The translations under genes and the position numbers were made by a program. Shown here in pieces: positions 1 to 8,109 of a stretch of 20,500 bases of DNA. The stretch's first letter is position 1. Each line of letters opens with the position of its first letter. The notes under the pieces are model-generated. The model did no database searches. It saw only the letters and a program-made list of their open reading frames with translations, and was not told where the DNA came from. The stretch comes from Symbiodinium natans (lineage: Eukaryota > Sar > Dinophyceae > Suessiales > Symbiodiniaceae), in assembly GCA_905221605.1 (NCBI GenBank), contig CAJNDS010001469.1:479501-500000 (forward strand). The letters run 5' to 3'.

Positions 1-102
1 AGGGTCCCTTGCTATGGGATCTTGGCTTCGTGAACCTTTTTCTCTTACCCTTGCCCGAAACCCTGAACCCTGGACCCTGCACCCTTTGTACTTTACCCAT
101 CG

Positions 103-199
103 AGAGGAGATGGAGCTCATTACGCTCAATGAGCGCATTGCCATGCTCCATCATGGAAAGGGTGCATTCGCGCCCCGGACCCTTGAAGAGGGCTTCGGT
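103..199 (+). CDS. possible coding exon, unknown product
   Basis: The frame from the AGGAGATGGAG segment reads REEMELITLNERIAMLHHG and ends at the first telomere-like tract. The composition is protein-like (acidic and leucine-rich, then H/G/K), while the DNA before it is degenerate CCCTGAACCC repeat. The left border would be an AG near 103. No family was recognised. It could equally be chance openness over about 32 codons, so this is a weak call. Confidence 0.2.
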
Positions 200-269
200 T
201 TAGGGTTTAGGGTTTAGGGTTTAGGGTTTAGGGTTTAGGGTTTAGGGTTTAGGGTTTAGGGTTTAGGGG
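197..269 (+). repeat. telomere-like TTTAGGG tract, about 10 units
   Basis: Uninterrupted heptamers directly follow an open frame and put a stop in all three frames. The tract is internal rather than a chromosome end, because unique DNA continues on both sides. Confidence 0.95.
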
Positions 270-286
270 TTCAGGGCTTTGACCTT

Positions 287-376
287 ACTTGCAGGTTCAT
301 GGGCACTTAGCACCCCCAATTGTAAGTTTGCTTTTAAACTACTTCGGCGACTTGTCCTTACTATAAGGGAGTCCTA
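287..376 (+). repeat. family A element, left-arm fragment
   Basis: ACTTGCAGGTTCATGGGCAC matches the left terminal arm of a dispersed element seen complete at 18436 and 13595. The following interior (CCCCCAATTGTAAG... CTTCGGCGACTT) resembles the interior of the 18436 copy (CCCCAACTATAAG... GGACTTCGG). No right arm is seen. Confidence 0.55.
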
Positions 377-408
377 CAATTTTGGTGTTATTATTCGTTG
401 TTTCGAGT

Positions 409-442
409 CTAGGGTTTAGGGTTTAGGGTTTTAGGGTTCAGG
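409..442 (+). repeat. telomere-like TTTAGGG tract, 3-4 units
   Basis: Short heptamer tract with one extra T and one C variant, between the family A fragment and an exon candidate. Confidence 0.9.
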
Positions 443-460
443 GTGGGCCCCCAATTCCCC

Positions 461-570
461 CATATAATTGGGCCAAAAGTCCGCGCATGGCGTGTGGCCA
501 AGGAGCTTCAGGAGGTCCGAGACACGACGCTTGGCATGGGTTCATGGGTTCCCCCCTACGACCCCCTCTC
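461..570 (+). CDS. possible coding exon, unknown product
   Basis: An open frame reads GPKVRAWRVAKELQEVRDTT and then LGMGSWV, stopping where the next telomere-like tract begins. Charged and helix-forming residues and G/C-rich third positions look protein-like. It sits between two TTTAGGG tracts, the arrangement repeated across this window. No domain was recognised and splice borders are not clear. Confidence 0.25.
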
Positions 571-576
571 TGTGCT

Positions 577-646
577 GGTTTAGGGTTTAGGGTTTAGGGT
601 TTAGGGTTTAGGGTTTAGGGTTTAGGGTTCCCCCCCCCCCCCCCCC
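577..646 (+). repeat. TTTAGGG tract followed by poly-C (17 C)
   Basis: Seven heptamers run into a 17-base C run, placing G-rich and C-rich low-complexity DNA side by side on one strand. Confidence 0.95.
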
Positions 647-1074
647 TTGCCCCAGGTTACTCCCACAAGTCAGGCGATTTCGGGATCATTAAGCCTCATA
701 AGGCTATCTAAGGGGTAACCTAGGGGGGGGTCGTAGTATGAGGGGTTCGAGTTTGCTCCTTTGAACCCTGACGCTCCGGCTTTTTGCAATCCTCTGCGTC
801 GAAATAAACACCTCAGAGAGCGAATCAAGACTAAAGCTTAACAAGTTCTGCTATATAAAGTCCTAAAGCACCTTGAATCATGAGGTGTAAGGTATCCGAG
901 ATTCAGGATCCCACACATTGAAGGAACACACTTTCGTGTTTCGTGCTTGGGGTTTAGGGGGGTTGTAGTCCTTGCGAGGTCCGGCGTCCCCACGCCCTGG
1001 AACTGCATGACAAGTTGTTGAGGTAGAAGCTTACAGGGCACCCTGTACCTATATCACCGTACTTGGGCCTTCGT
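647..1074. other. 428 bp with no supported gene
   Basis: Mostly unique DNA. A minus-strand frame around 960-1035 (QLVMQFQGVGTPDLARTT) is open, but an overlapping minus frame is open too, so it is not called. At 1047-1070, TGTACCTATATCACC...ACTTGGGCCTTC matches the inner left half of family B (see 12841), an element fragment. Confidence 0.5.
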
Positions 1075-1158
1075 ATATACATACATACATACATATATAC
1101 AAATATACATATTTCTATATCTTTATTAGTATATATATATATGTATATATATATATAG
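1075..1158. repeat. ATAC and TA microsatellites
   Basis: ATAC units are followed by a TA tract. They form the left edge of the large A/C-only block. Confidence 0.95.
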
Positions 1159-1736
1159 ACACAGACAGACAGACAGACAGACAGACACACACACACACAC
1201 ACACCCACACACCCACACACCCACACACCCACACACCCACACACCCACACACCCACACACCCACACACCCACACACCCACACACCCACACACCCACACAC
1301 CCACACACCCACACACCCACACACCCACACACCCACACACCCACACACCCACACACCCACACACCCACACACCCACACACCCACACACCCACACCCCCAC
1401 ACGCCCACACGCCCACACGCCCACACACCCACACACCCACACACCTACACACCCACACACGCACACACCCACACACCCACACACCCACACCCCCAACCCT
1501 CACACCCCCCCCCCCCCCCCCCCCACCACACCACAGCAGCACACAAACACACACACAGACACACACACACACACACACACACACACAACACAGACACAGA
1601 CACAGACACAGACACAGACACAGACACAGACACAGACACAGACACAGACACAGACACAGACACAGACACAGACACAGACACAGACACAGACACAGACACA
1701 GACACAGACACAGACACAGACACCGACACAGACACA

Positions 1737-1775
<39 letters not shown>

Positions 1776-1851
1776 CCCACCCCCCCCCCCCCACCACCCG
1801 CACCCCCCCCCCCCCCCACACACCCCCCCCCACCCCGCACACCCCCCCCCC

Positions 1852-1897
<46 letters not shown>

Positions 1898-2902
1898 ACC
1901 ACACACCACACACAACACACACACACAGAGACACACAGGACAGACAGACACAGACACAGACAACACAGCACAGACACAGACACAGACACAGACACACAGA
2001 CACAGACACAGACACACACAGACACCACAGACACAGACACAGACACAGACACAGACCAGACAGACACAGACACAGGACACACACACACACACAGACACAC
2101 ACACACACACACACACACACACCACTTCATCACTCACTCACTCACTCACTCACTCCACTCACTCACCTCACACACAGAAAAACCTCACCACACAACACTG
2201 CACACACTCACCACACACACACACGCACACACGCACACACGCACACACGCACACACACGCACACAACAACGCACACACACACACGACACACGCACACACG
2301 CACAAAACACGCACACACACGCACACACGCACACACGCACACACGCACACACAACACGCACACACGCACACACCACACACGCACACACGCACACACGCAC
2401 ACACGCACACACGCACACACGCACACACCCACACACGCACACCACGCACACACGCACACACGCACACACGCACACACGCACACACGCACACACGCACACA
2501 CGCACACACGCACACACAGCACACACGCACACACAACGCACACACGCCACACGCCACACACGCCACACACGCACACACACACACGCCACTCAACGCGCAG
2601 CGCACACGCGCACACCGACGCCACACGCGCACACACCGCAACACACGCGCACACGCGCACACGCCACACGCGCACACGCACACGCGCACACGGCACACGA
2701 GCACACGCGCACGCACACACTGCGCACACGCACACACACCCACACACGCAGACACACACACCACACACACCACACACACACCACACCCACACCCACACCA
2801 CACCCACACCCACACCACACCCACACACCCAACCCCCACACCACCACACCCACACCACACCACCCCCACACACACACACACACACACACCACACACACAC
2901 AC
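1159..2902. repeat. 1.7-kb A/C-only compound satellite block
   Basis: Segments in order: GACA units (about 1160-1185); CA with a period-8 CCACACAC array (about 1200-1500); poly-C (about 1507-1524); CA; hexamer CACAGA, about 25 units (about 1588-1740); CA; a C-rich stretch with runs of C (about 1772-1898); mixed CA/CAGA; ACTC units (about 2130-2165); a period-8 CACACACG array with slips (about 2210-2580); and mixed CACGCG to the end. G and T are almost absent from the + strand in the first half. Long minus-strand frames rich in V, C and G here are repeat translation, not genes. Confidence 0.97.
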
Positions 2903-3339
2903 GATTATTAATTAAATTGATCAGGGCGCCTCGGCGTGTTTGGGAACATGGTTTTTGGCTCAGATTGAACCAACATCCCTGCAAAAGAGACATCCCAACT
3001 CGTAGATCCGACGCAAACCCCATGCAAACTCTTTCCCAAGACTTACTACCCTATAAAATCCTTGAGTTCTATTTGCTCTATACGCTGGTTAAACGTTCAG
3101 CCCGAAACCGCACACCTAAAACCCCACCTTTCTGCGCAGAACCCTCGACCCTGAATCGTGCCCCACACATCCATAAACCCCAAGCCTTGAATCTTGCCCA
3201 AGTATCCCGAAAACCTATAGTAGGAGCCAAAAAGTTGGAAATCAATAGCCTCAATCCCCAAGAGTGAAGTAGAGCGAGTCAGCGCTATTTGTCCTTAAAA
3301 AGCTTTCCAACTTTTGGGTCTTACTGTAAACCCAAACCC
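2903..3339. other. 437 bp with no supported gene
   Basis: A 116-codon + frame crosses this stretch (2917-3267), but its composition (many N, P, K, H; AT-rich codons; CCTAAA-like DNA underneath) does not look coding. No acceptor or donor fits it. No repeat family was recognised. Confidence 0.5.
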
Positions 3340-3393
3340 TAAACCCCAAACCCTAAACCTAAACCTAAACCCCAAACCCTAAACCCTAAACCT
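3338..3393 (-). repeat. telomere-like CCCTAAA tract with variants
   Basis: About seven units mixing CCCTAAA, CCCCAAA and CCTAAA, directly upstream of an exon candidate. Confidence 0.9.
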
Positions 3394-3398
3394 CAAAG

Positions 3399-3480
3399 CC
3401 TCCGAGATACTCGCGCCTCTTCCGGACGAAGTTGGACCTCAGGGCCGGCCCGTGCCCTTCGAAATTCGTAGGCCGGGCTT
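3399..3480 (+). CDS. possible coding exon, unknown product
   Basis: The frame reads ASEILAPLPDEVGPQGRPVP then FEIRRPGLG, opening after an AG inside the degenerate CCCTAAA tract and closing in the next TTTAGGG tract. Third positions are G/C-rich and the composition is protein-like. The donor is uncertain (a GC at about 3471 or a GT at about 3482). No domain recognised. Confidence 0.35.
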
Positions 3481-3485
3481 GGGTT

Positions 3486-3530
3486 GTTTAGGGTTTCAGG
3501 GTTCAGGGTTTAGGGTTTAGGGTTTAGGGC
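3486..3530 (+). repeat. telomere-like TTTAGGG tract
   Basis: About five units, the first two with a C variant, ending an open frame. Confidence 0.92.
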
Positions 3531-3684
3531 GACAGTACACGCCAGAAAGTTGGAACATGGTTTAGGGCTGATTTGAGCTGAGATTCCCTTTGGTATACCT
3601 GGGTTTTAGGATTTGGGGTTTCGGGTTTAGGGTTGCAAAAGGGTTGAGGCTTAGAGTCAGGTTTTTTGGCGTGTATTTTGGGTT

Positions 3685-3753
3685 TCGGAATGCTTTTTCG
3701 GCTTTCGCCGACAACTTGCAGCATGAGTCCGGAGACCAGGCAGGCAGAGAGAG
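3685..3753 (+). CDS. possible coding exon, unknown product
   Basis: The frame reads AFSAFADNLQHESGDQAGRE up to the next TTTAGGG tract. An acceptor-like ACTTGCAG lies inside it at about 3713-3720, so the true exon may be the shorter 3721-3753 piece. A minus frame over the same DNA is also open. Weak call. Confidence 0.25.
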
Positions 3754-3808
3754 TTTAGGGTTTCGGGTTTAGGGTTTAGGGTTTATCTGTGTAGGGTTTA
3801 GGGTTTAG
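3754..3808 (+). repeat. telomere-like TTTAGGG tract, interrupted
   Basis: Two short blocks of heptamers separated by TATCTGTG. Confidence 0.9.
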
Positions 3809-3923
3809 ATATCATGCAGGACCCCCTCAATACACGTAAGGTTTCGGGTTTTGTCCGGGGTTTGGGCTGTTGTTTGGGGACGAGTAAACGTACTAAACTG
3901 CAAAGATACATGCTGTTCATCAG

Positions 3924-3993
3924 AAGCTCGCCGGCAGATACGCCGCGGCGTGTTGGAAAGAACTCGATCAGGATCCGGAAGCACAGGACATGG
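3924..3993 (+). CDS. likely short coding exon, unknown product
   Basis: After the acceptor-like TTCATCAG, the frame reads KLAGRYAAACWKELDQDPEA then QDM, up to a GTCAGG donor at 3994. The segment is amphipathic and helix-like, rich in A, E, D and Q, unlike the other two frames. Taken with these borders the exon is 70 nt, starting in phase 0 and ending in phase 1. A longer + frame (3814-4128) covers the same DNA but reads less like protein. No family recognised. Confidence 0.4.
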
Positions 3994-4038
3994 GTCAGGG
4001 TTTTAGGGCATTTGCGGGCTAATCGTCTGTCGGTAGTT

Positions 4039-4138
4039 GCAGGTACATGGTCCTTAATTGGGGAACCCTTGCATACTCCTTATATAAGCCCTGGGAAACC
4101 CCAAGGCCCCTTCTTAAGAACCTTTTAAGGGACCATGC
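4039..4138. repeat. inverted-repeat element, about 100 bp
   Basis: CATGGTCCTTAA near the left end is answered by TTAAGGGACCATG near the right end, an inverted repeat with about 70 bp between arms. The arms resemble the CATGGATCCTTAGGG terminus of family B but face the other way. Either a related element or two facing ends. Confidence 0.55.
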
Positions 4139-4154
4139 AGCTACCTAAGAGAGG

Positions 4155-4235
4155 GATATAGGGCGTGCGGCGTACGCTTGACGTGTTTCGAGTTCCCAAC
4201 TTGCTTTAAGTCCGCCGCAAGTCTTAGGACGCCCC
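4155..4235 (-). CDS. possible coding exon on minus strand
   Basis: The minus frame reads KTCGGLKASWELETRQAYAA, protein-like with G/C-rich third positions. The + strand has a shorter open reading of similar quality (GVRRTLDVFRVPNLL), so the strand is uncertain. No splice support. Confidence 0.2.
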
Positions 4236-4413
4236 GGCCCCCTCCCCCCCCCCCCCCTCCTCTCCCCCTCTCTCAGACTCCCCCTCCCTCCCAAACAAAC
4301 CTTCAATTCCTTAAACAAAGCTTGGAAACCCTGAGCCCCAAAACCCTATAACCCGGATCTCTAAACCCACCATGAACCCACGAAGAGCAGAGTAAACCGC
4401 CATCAACCACAGT

Positions 4414-4483
4414 GGGGGGATGGGGGGGGGGGGGGGGGGGGGGGGTGGGGGGGGGGGGGTGGGGGGGGGGGGGGGGGGGGGGG
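4414..4483 (+). repeat. poly-G tract, about 70 bp
   Basis: Runs of 24, 13 and 23 G are separated by single T, after a shorter G6 run. It can form G-quadruplexes or hairpin with the poly-C at 4243-4257. Minus frames rich in proline here are repeat translation. Run length may be unreliable in assembly. Confidence 0.95.
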
Positions 4484-4510
4484 TCCGTGTCCGTGAATGC
4501 TGGCGCATAC

Positions 4511-4541
4511 ATACCCTAAACCCTAATAAACCCTAAACCCT
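4511..4541 (-). repeat. telomere-like CCCTAAA tract
   Basis: Four units, one lacking a C. Confidence 0.9.
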
Positions 4542-5030
4542 CTATATATTATATGTATGTATATGTATAATCAGTACTTATTGTTTTGTTTTATGGATTG
4601 GCTTGTTTGTTTTTTGCTATGTGTTTGTATTTATGTATTTATTGGTTTCGTTTGTTTTCTCTCTCCTCAAGTATTTAATGATTCTCTCCTCAACAGCTTG
4701 AGGAGAGGTGACTTGGGACATGTGATGTTCCCAAACGCCCCTAAAACCGTTTGATTGAGGGACCATAACATACATATATATGGGGATCCTGAATATATTA
4801 TGTAAGGTATATTCATATCCTAGTTAAGGGGTATCGGGCTCTTTTTTTGTTTTCTTTTGGGTTTTTAAGCGGATACGTATTCTGTAACCTCATCTTTTCC
4901 GTTTAGGGTTCATCGGTTTTTTTAGGATTAAGGGCTTAGGTAGGGACATTTGTGCTTCATATGGGTTACGGGCCCTCCGATATACCTACCGGTATGCCTG
5001 TACGCCCTAAACCACATTTCTTTCTGGGGT
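4542..5030. other. AT-rich stretch, no supported gene
   Basis: T-rich DNA, likely intronic or intergenic. Positions 4782-4845 (GGATCCTGA... GGTATATT... AAGGGGTAT) resemble 5851-5903 (GGATCCCTA... GGTATATT... AAGGGGTATTG), suggesting a further dispersed repeat. Confidence 0.45.
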
Positions 5031-5046
5031 ATTCGCATGGCAGCAG

Positions 5047-5111
5047 GAGATGATCTTGGAGCAGTTTGTTGCGAGGACAACTCGAAGCCTCAAAGCACTT
5101 ACTGCAGATAT
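5047..5111 (+). CDS. likely exon 1 of tentative gene, unknown product
   Basis: After TTTCTTTCTGG...GGCAGCAG (pyrimidine stretch plus AG followed by G) the frame reads EMILEQFVARTTRSLKALTA then DM, up to GTATAT at 5112. The segment is helix-like and basic/hydrophobic. The adjacent frame (MAAGDDLGAVCCEDNS) is also open, so the frame is not certain. The GT at 5112 does not give the phase needed by the next candidate exon; a GA donor at 5107 (exon ending GCA) would. Only a transcript can settle it. Confidence 0.4.
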
Positions 5112-5265
5112 GTATATAATGTATACGTTATATATATATTTAAACTCATTTTCCTTTCTTAAAAAATGTGTATACGTGTGCGTGTATACAGTTGAGTGCG
5201 GTCCAGATTGAGTTTAATACGTCTATATACATATATTATATATATCATATGTATATAGTTGCTAG

Positions 5266-5377
5266 GCTGCCTCCGAAGCCATGTTTGTAACTGGGAAGAT
5301 AAAGGAAAGCCAAATTCACAGGCCTAGCCTAACCCTAAACCCTATTACAAGCCCCAAAGCCGAAGTTCTGCCACCAG
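5266..5377 (+). CDS. possible exon 2, unknown product
   Basis: After AG at 5264-5265 the frame reads AASEAMFVTGKIKESQIHRP and, through a short CCTAACCCTAAACCC tract that stays open in this frame, SPKAEVLPPG. It ends in the left copy of a 28-bp direct repeat, with AG|GC as a possible donor at 5378. The same reading frame resumes in the right copy. The central SLTLNPIT portion is translated telomere-like repeat, so part of the exon may itself be intron. Confidence 0.35.
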
Positions 5378-5433
5378 GCCCTAACCCGAAACCCTAAACC
5401 CTAAACCCCAAAGCCGACGTTCTGCCAGCAGGC
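5352..5433 (+). repeat. 28-bp direct repeat flanking a CCCTAAA tract
   Basis: Copies lie at 5352-5379 and 5406-5433 (CCCCAAAGCCGAAGTTCTGC... and CCCCAAAGCCGACGTTCTGC...), identical at 26 of 28 bases and offset by 54 bp. Between them are only CCCTAAA-type units. Both copies end AG|GC, so cutting at 5378 and 5431 would remove a 54-nt GC-AG intron containing the tract and one repeat copy, keeping the frame. It looks like an insertion with a target duplication that became an intron. Confidence 0.7.
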
Positions 5434-5493
5434 TTGGGCCGGCAGGAATCCATGGACCATCGTCCTCCGTCGTCGGCGTTCGGGCCTTTGAAG
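5432..5493 (+). CDS. possible exon 3, unknown product
   Basis: Starting at AG|GC the frame reads LGRQESMDHRPPSSAFGPLK and meets AAG|GTCTCC, a plausible GT donor, in phase 0. Without splicing the frame runs on to a stop at about 5546. Composition is protein-like and G/C-rich at third positions. The next candidate exon (5671) begins in phase 0, so the join is consistent. Confidence 0.4.
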
Positions 5494-5670
5494 GTCTCCT
5501 TTGTTTGTGCCTTCTTGGGATGTTCCACTAAAACGAATAATTGCTAAACAGGGTTCATAATAATAGGGGGAGGGGGGTACTCAATCCCGATAGGGACTGC
5601 TAGAAAAAGGGGGAACATCCCAATCTCCGGGGTGTAGGATCTAGGGAATCGTCCTGCCTTTTCATTGCAG

Positions 5671-5795
5671 ACTGCTGCCGGAAATGGCTCGGCCAGGTGC
5701 ATTTGGCCGACAAGTCTCCTGACTGAGGACACGATGCCCCCGTCCGTGAAGAACTTCTTGTGGAGGCCATCCAAGGCTTTTCCTAGAGAGCCCGG
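5671..5795 (+). CDS. possible exon 4, unknown product; strand disputed
   Basis: The sequence before it, CCTTTTCATTGCAG, is the best acceptor in this area, and the phase-0 frame reads TAAGNGSARCIWPTSLLTED then TMPPSVKNFLWRPSKAF up to a telomere-like tract. It joins 5432-5493 in phase. Against this, the minus strand carries a 76-codon frame at 5544-5774 (MDGLHKKFFTDGGIVSSVRR then LVGQMHLAEPFPAAVCNEKA) with equally G/C-rich third positions that reads at least as well. One is real at most; I lean to + because of the acceptor and phase chain. Confidence 0.35.
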
Positions 5796-5796
5796 G

Positions 5797-5824
5797 TTTT
5801 AGGGTTTAGGGTTTAGGGTTTAGG
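5797..5824 (+). repeat. telomere-like TTTAGGG tract
   Basis: Four units, closing the preceding frame. Confidence 0.93.
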
Positions 5825-6305
5825 AAGGAATGTACCTCAAATCATATTCTGGATCCCTACGTGGTTAGGGTATATTTGAAATGCAAGGGGTATTGTGCTC
5901 TTGGGGGTCTAGGGTTTTAACATGTTGGTGCGTTCTCAGTTCAGTGACTACTCCTGCAGCCTTGCATGTGCTCGCGTTCTCAGTTTCATGCATCAAAAAG
6001 GTTTAGGAATTTGTTTGAGGCTTATGGCATGAAGGCTTCCGAAAATGGGTGTTCTACTCAGGGTACCGACTGACGGCGTGTCGAGCGACCTAGCTTTGTC
6101 CAGGGAATTGGCATGATAGGCAGGCAGTGACCAAAGACTACTTAGGCTGAGTGAAGTCATCATCGCACCTGCGGCCTAGGACCCCAGAGTAGGCCCTGAA
6201 TTACCCCTTCGTTAGGTTTTAGGTTCCCCTTTCAGCCTCTTCAACGCAAAAAAAATGCGCCGAATTTGTACCTGTGTAACTCTTGGGTCTAGGGACCTAC
6301 CATGA
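5825..6305. other. 481 bp, only weak exon hints
   Basis: Short open pieces are visible at about 6055-6110 (VPTDGVSSDLALSRELA, after CTACTCAG) and 6125-6178 (SDQRLLRLSEVIIAPAA). Each is too short to trust. GTTCTCAGTT occurs twice (5931, 5972) with CATG nearby. Otherwise nothing recognised. Confidence 0.4.
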
Positions 6306-6441
6306 CCTAGCCATGTTGAACGTGGAATTGCACCATGCAGCCCCAGCTTGATTCACATTGTGACAGATGCGTGTCATGATTCTGTAGCGTCCTCCGCTTT
6401 GTACCAATGGCCCAAGACCAGACCCGAAATCACCTGTCCCG
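6306..6441 (+). CDS. likely coding exon, unknown product
   Basis: The frame is open for about 57 codons, from a stop at 6303 to the TTTAGGG tract. The part reading IHIVTDACHDSVASSALYQW then PKTRPEITCPG is the most protein-like. A possible acceptor is TTGTGACAG (exon from about 6366) and a possible donor is GTGTAG at 6442. No domain recognised; no start codon is implied, since this would be an internal exon. Confidence 0.4.
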
Positions 6442-6445
6442 GTGT

Positions 6446-6478
6446 AGGGTTTAGGGTTTAGGGTTTAGGGTTTAGGGC
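6446..6478 (+). repeat. telomere-like TTTAGGG tract
   Basis: Nearly five units with a final C variant. Confidence 0.93.
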
Positions 6479-6589
6479 TTAGCTTTAACCCGACACCCTC
6501 GACTGCAAAGGTATGCCAAACGAAACTCCTAATGTTGATATTTTGTTTTCTAGAGAGGGGCGCCTCAACTGACGTGGTCACCGGCAAAA

Positions 6590-6854
6590 TGTATGTATAC
6601 ATATATATATATATACGATATACATATATATATATATATATGATATATAGATATGTATGCATGTATGTATGCATGTATGCATGTATGCATGCATGCATGC
6701 ATGCATGTATGCATGTATGCATGTATGCATGTATGCATGTATGCATGTATGCATGCATGCATGTATGTATGTATAATATACATTTATACACATATACATG
6801 TACACATATGTACATATATACACATATACATACATACATACATACATACATACA

Positions 6855-6885
<31 letters not shown>

Positions 6886-6930
6886 GTTTGTATGTATATC
6901 TGTATATGTGTATGTATGTGTAGACATGAC
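6590..6930. repeat. TA, ATGTATGC and ATAC microsatellite
   Basis: TA tracts are followed by about 120 bp of ATGC/ATGTATGC units, which are self-complementary, then by TACA/ATAC units. Long frames rich in M, Y, I, C and H on both strands are repeat translation. The array can fold into cruciforms. Confidence 0.96.
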
Positions 6931-7017
6931 TGGCGGGGCCTGGCAGGGTCTAGCTCCAGAGTCTCTTTGGCGAATTTGTCCTGCAAAGCTCAGATCAGCC
7001 ACTCTACCGTCACATGT
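6931..7017. other. unique island between microsatellites
   Basis: All three + frames and one minus frame ([20 protein letters not shown]) are open over about 85 bp, so no coding call can be made. It could hold one exon. Confidence 0.3.
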
Positions 7018-7330
7018 TTTTGTGTATATATGTATTTGTATATATGTATATATGTAGATATGTAGATATGTAGATATGTATATATATATATATGTATATA
7101 TGTATATATGTCTATATATATATGTATATATATATATATATGTATATATGTCTATATGTATATATGTCTATATGTATATATGTCTATATGTATATATGTA
7201 TATATGTATATATGTATATATGTATATATGTATATATGTATATATGTATATATGTTTACATGTATATGTATATATATATATATACATATGTATATATGTA
7301 CATAGGTATATATGTATATGTGTATATGCG
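7018..7330. repeat. TATATG-type microsatellite
   Basis: Units of TATATG with TCTATATG variants, mostly in phase at 6 bp. Derived frames read M, Y, I, C, V only and are not genes. Confidence 0.96.
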
Positions 7331-7462
7331 TTGCGCCTGGGAACAGCATGAAGACACGCATATTGTGTGTGAGTGTGTGCGTGTGTCACCATGTGCCACC
7401 CGTGTGTGGCGGTTCAAGCAGCCCGCGGCTACCACAGGGCGTCTCACCTTTGGCATAGTTCC
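7331..7462. other. unique island, both strands open
   Basis: The + frame [20 protein letters not shown] and the minus frame [20 protein letters not shown] cover the same bases and both look protein-like. It ends at a TTTAGGG tract. Strand not resolved. Confidence 0.25.
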
Positions 7463-7489
7463 TTTAGGGTTTAGGGTTTGGGGTTTAGG
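7463..7489 (+). repeat. telomere-like TTTAGGG tract
   Basis: Four units, one a TTTGGGG variant. Confidence 0.9.
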
Positions 7490-7604
7490 GATAGTGGTAC
7501 CCAGAGAGCGCAATGCCCCCTAATGACAGAATACTCCTTAATTTTATGTGGTCCTAAATCATAGAGTCCTTACTTAAGGGCTGTAATGACATACATGGTC
7601 TAAG

Positions 7605-7668
7605 CACCCGAGAGCGCTTCTGTTCGATGAAGGCCAAGGCCCCAGCCTCATTGGCGGATCTCTATACC
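7605..7668 (+). CDS. likely coding exon, unknown product
   Basis: The frame reads TRERFCSMKAKAPASLADLY and ends in a CCCTAAA tract. The exon would start after TCTAAG and has a basic, alanine-rich helix-like character. The frame is open for 42 codons in total. The next island (7749) also reads + strand, so they may belong to one gene. No domain recognised. Confidence 0.4.
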
Positions 7669-7709
7669 TTAAACCCTAAACCCTAACCCCTAACCCTAAA
7701 CCCTAAACC
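7669..7709 (-). repeat. telomere-like CCCTAAA tract
   Basis: Six units with CCCTAAC variants, between two exon candidates on the + strand. Confidence 0.93.
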
Positions 7710-7748
7710 CTTACGAAAGTCAGCAATTAGGGCTTGCATTGCTACCAG

Positions 7749-7828
7749 CGCTGCGGCTCTACGGAGATGTTGGCATGGCCGGATTCACAACGCCGGCATT
7801 TGAGGATCCCGACGCCCTCGCTCAAGCA
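7749..7828 (+). CDS. likely coding exon, unknown product
   Basis: After the acceptor-like GCATTGCTACCAG the frame reads LRLYGDVGMAGFTTPAFEDP then DALAQA, up to a GTGACT donor at 7829 in phase 0. The unspliced frame would stop four codons on. Before the acceptor the same frame is open (LALLPA), so the exon may start earlier. Composition is convincingly protein-like. No family recognised. Confidence 0.45.
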
Positions 7829-7841
7829 GTGACTTGCTAGG

Positions 7842-7889
7842 AGTTTAGGGTTAGGGTTTGGGGTTCAGGGTTGAGAGTTGAGGGTTTAG
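7842..7889 (+). repeat. degenerate telomere-like tract
   Basis: Units drift among TTTAGGG, TTTGGGG, TTCAGGG and TTGAGAG. Confidence 0.85.
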
Positions 7890-7959
7890 GGCTTCATAGC
7901 CCTCGGTACGAAGTAGACTTACTAAGTCAAAGGAGCCTCCAGCAAAGGACTCTGCCTAA

Positions 7960-8109
7960 AACTATGTGACTTTGACACAAGGTGTCTTCCTGACTAAGGG
8001 GTATTGGGCTGTCTGGGTTCTTCTGGGCTACCAGAGCAAATGTACCTGTTTCCCAAAAGTTCAAGTACCCCTCAAGATACTACAGAGTCTCGGAAGCCGC
8101 CTAAAAAAG
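7960..8109 (+). CDS. possible coding exon with GTAAGG donor
   Basis: The frame is open from 7960 and reads GYWAVWVLLGYQSKCTCFPK then VQVPLKILQSLGSRLKK, ending exactly at AAG|GTAAGG, the most canonical donor in the window (phase 0). The segment has a hydrophobic start and a basic end. A second frame through the same donor (MYLFPKSSSTPQDTTESRKP) is also open and hydrophilic, so the frame is not settled. The left border is unknown. Confidence 0.4.

Noticed and set aside
197-269. Chromosome end
   Set aside because: The tract is internal, short, and one of many in both orientations.
954-2902. Long minus-strand frames (up to 335 codons) rich in V, C, G, W, L and S
   Set aside because: They are translations of CA, CCACACAC, CAGACA and poly-C repeats; several overlap in different frames.
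2950-2972. Possible dinoflagellate spliced-leader relic (TTTTGGCTCA)
   Set aside because: Only about 10 bases match the end of the known leader; the upstream part does not fit, so chance is a fair explanation.
2917-3267. 116-codon + frame
   Set aside because: Composition and AT-rich codons do not look coding; no splice or start support.
6465-7361. Frames on both strands reading M, Y, I, C, H, T
   Set aside because: Translation of TA, ATGC and ATAC microsatellites; open in many frames at once.
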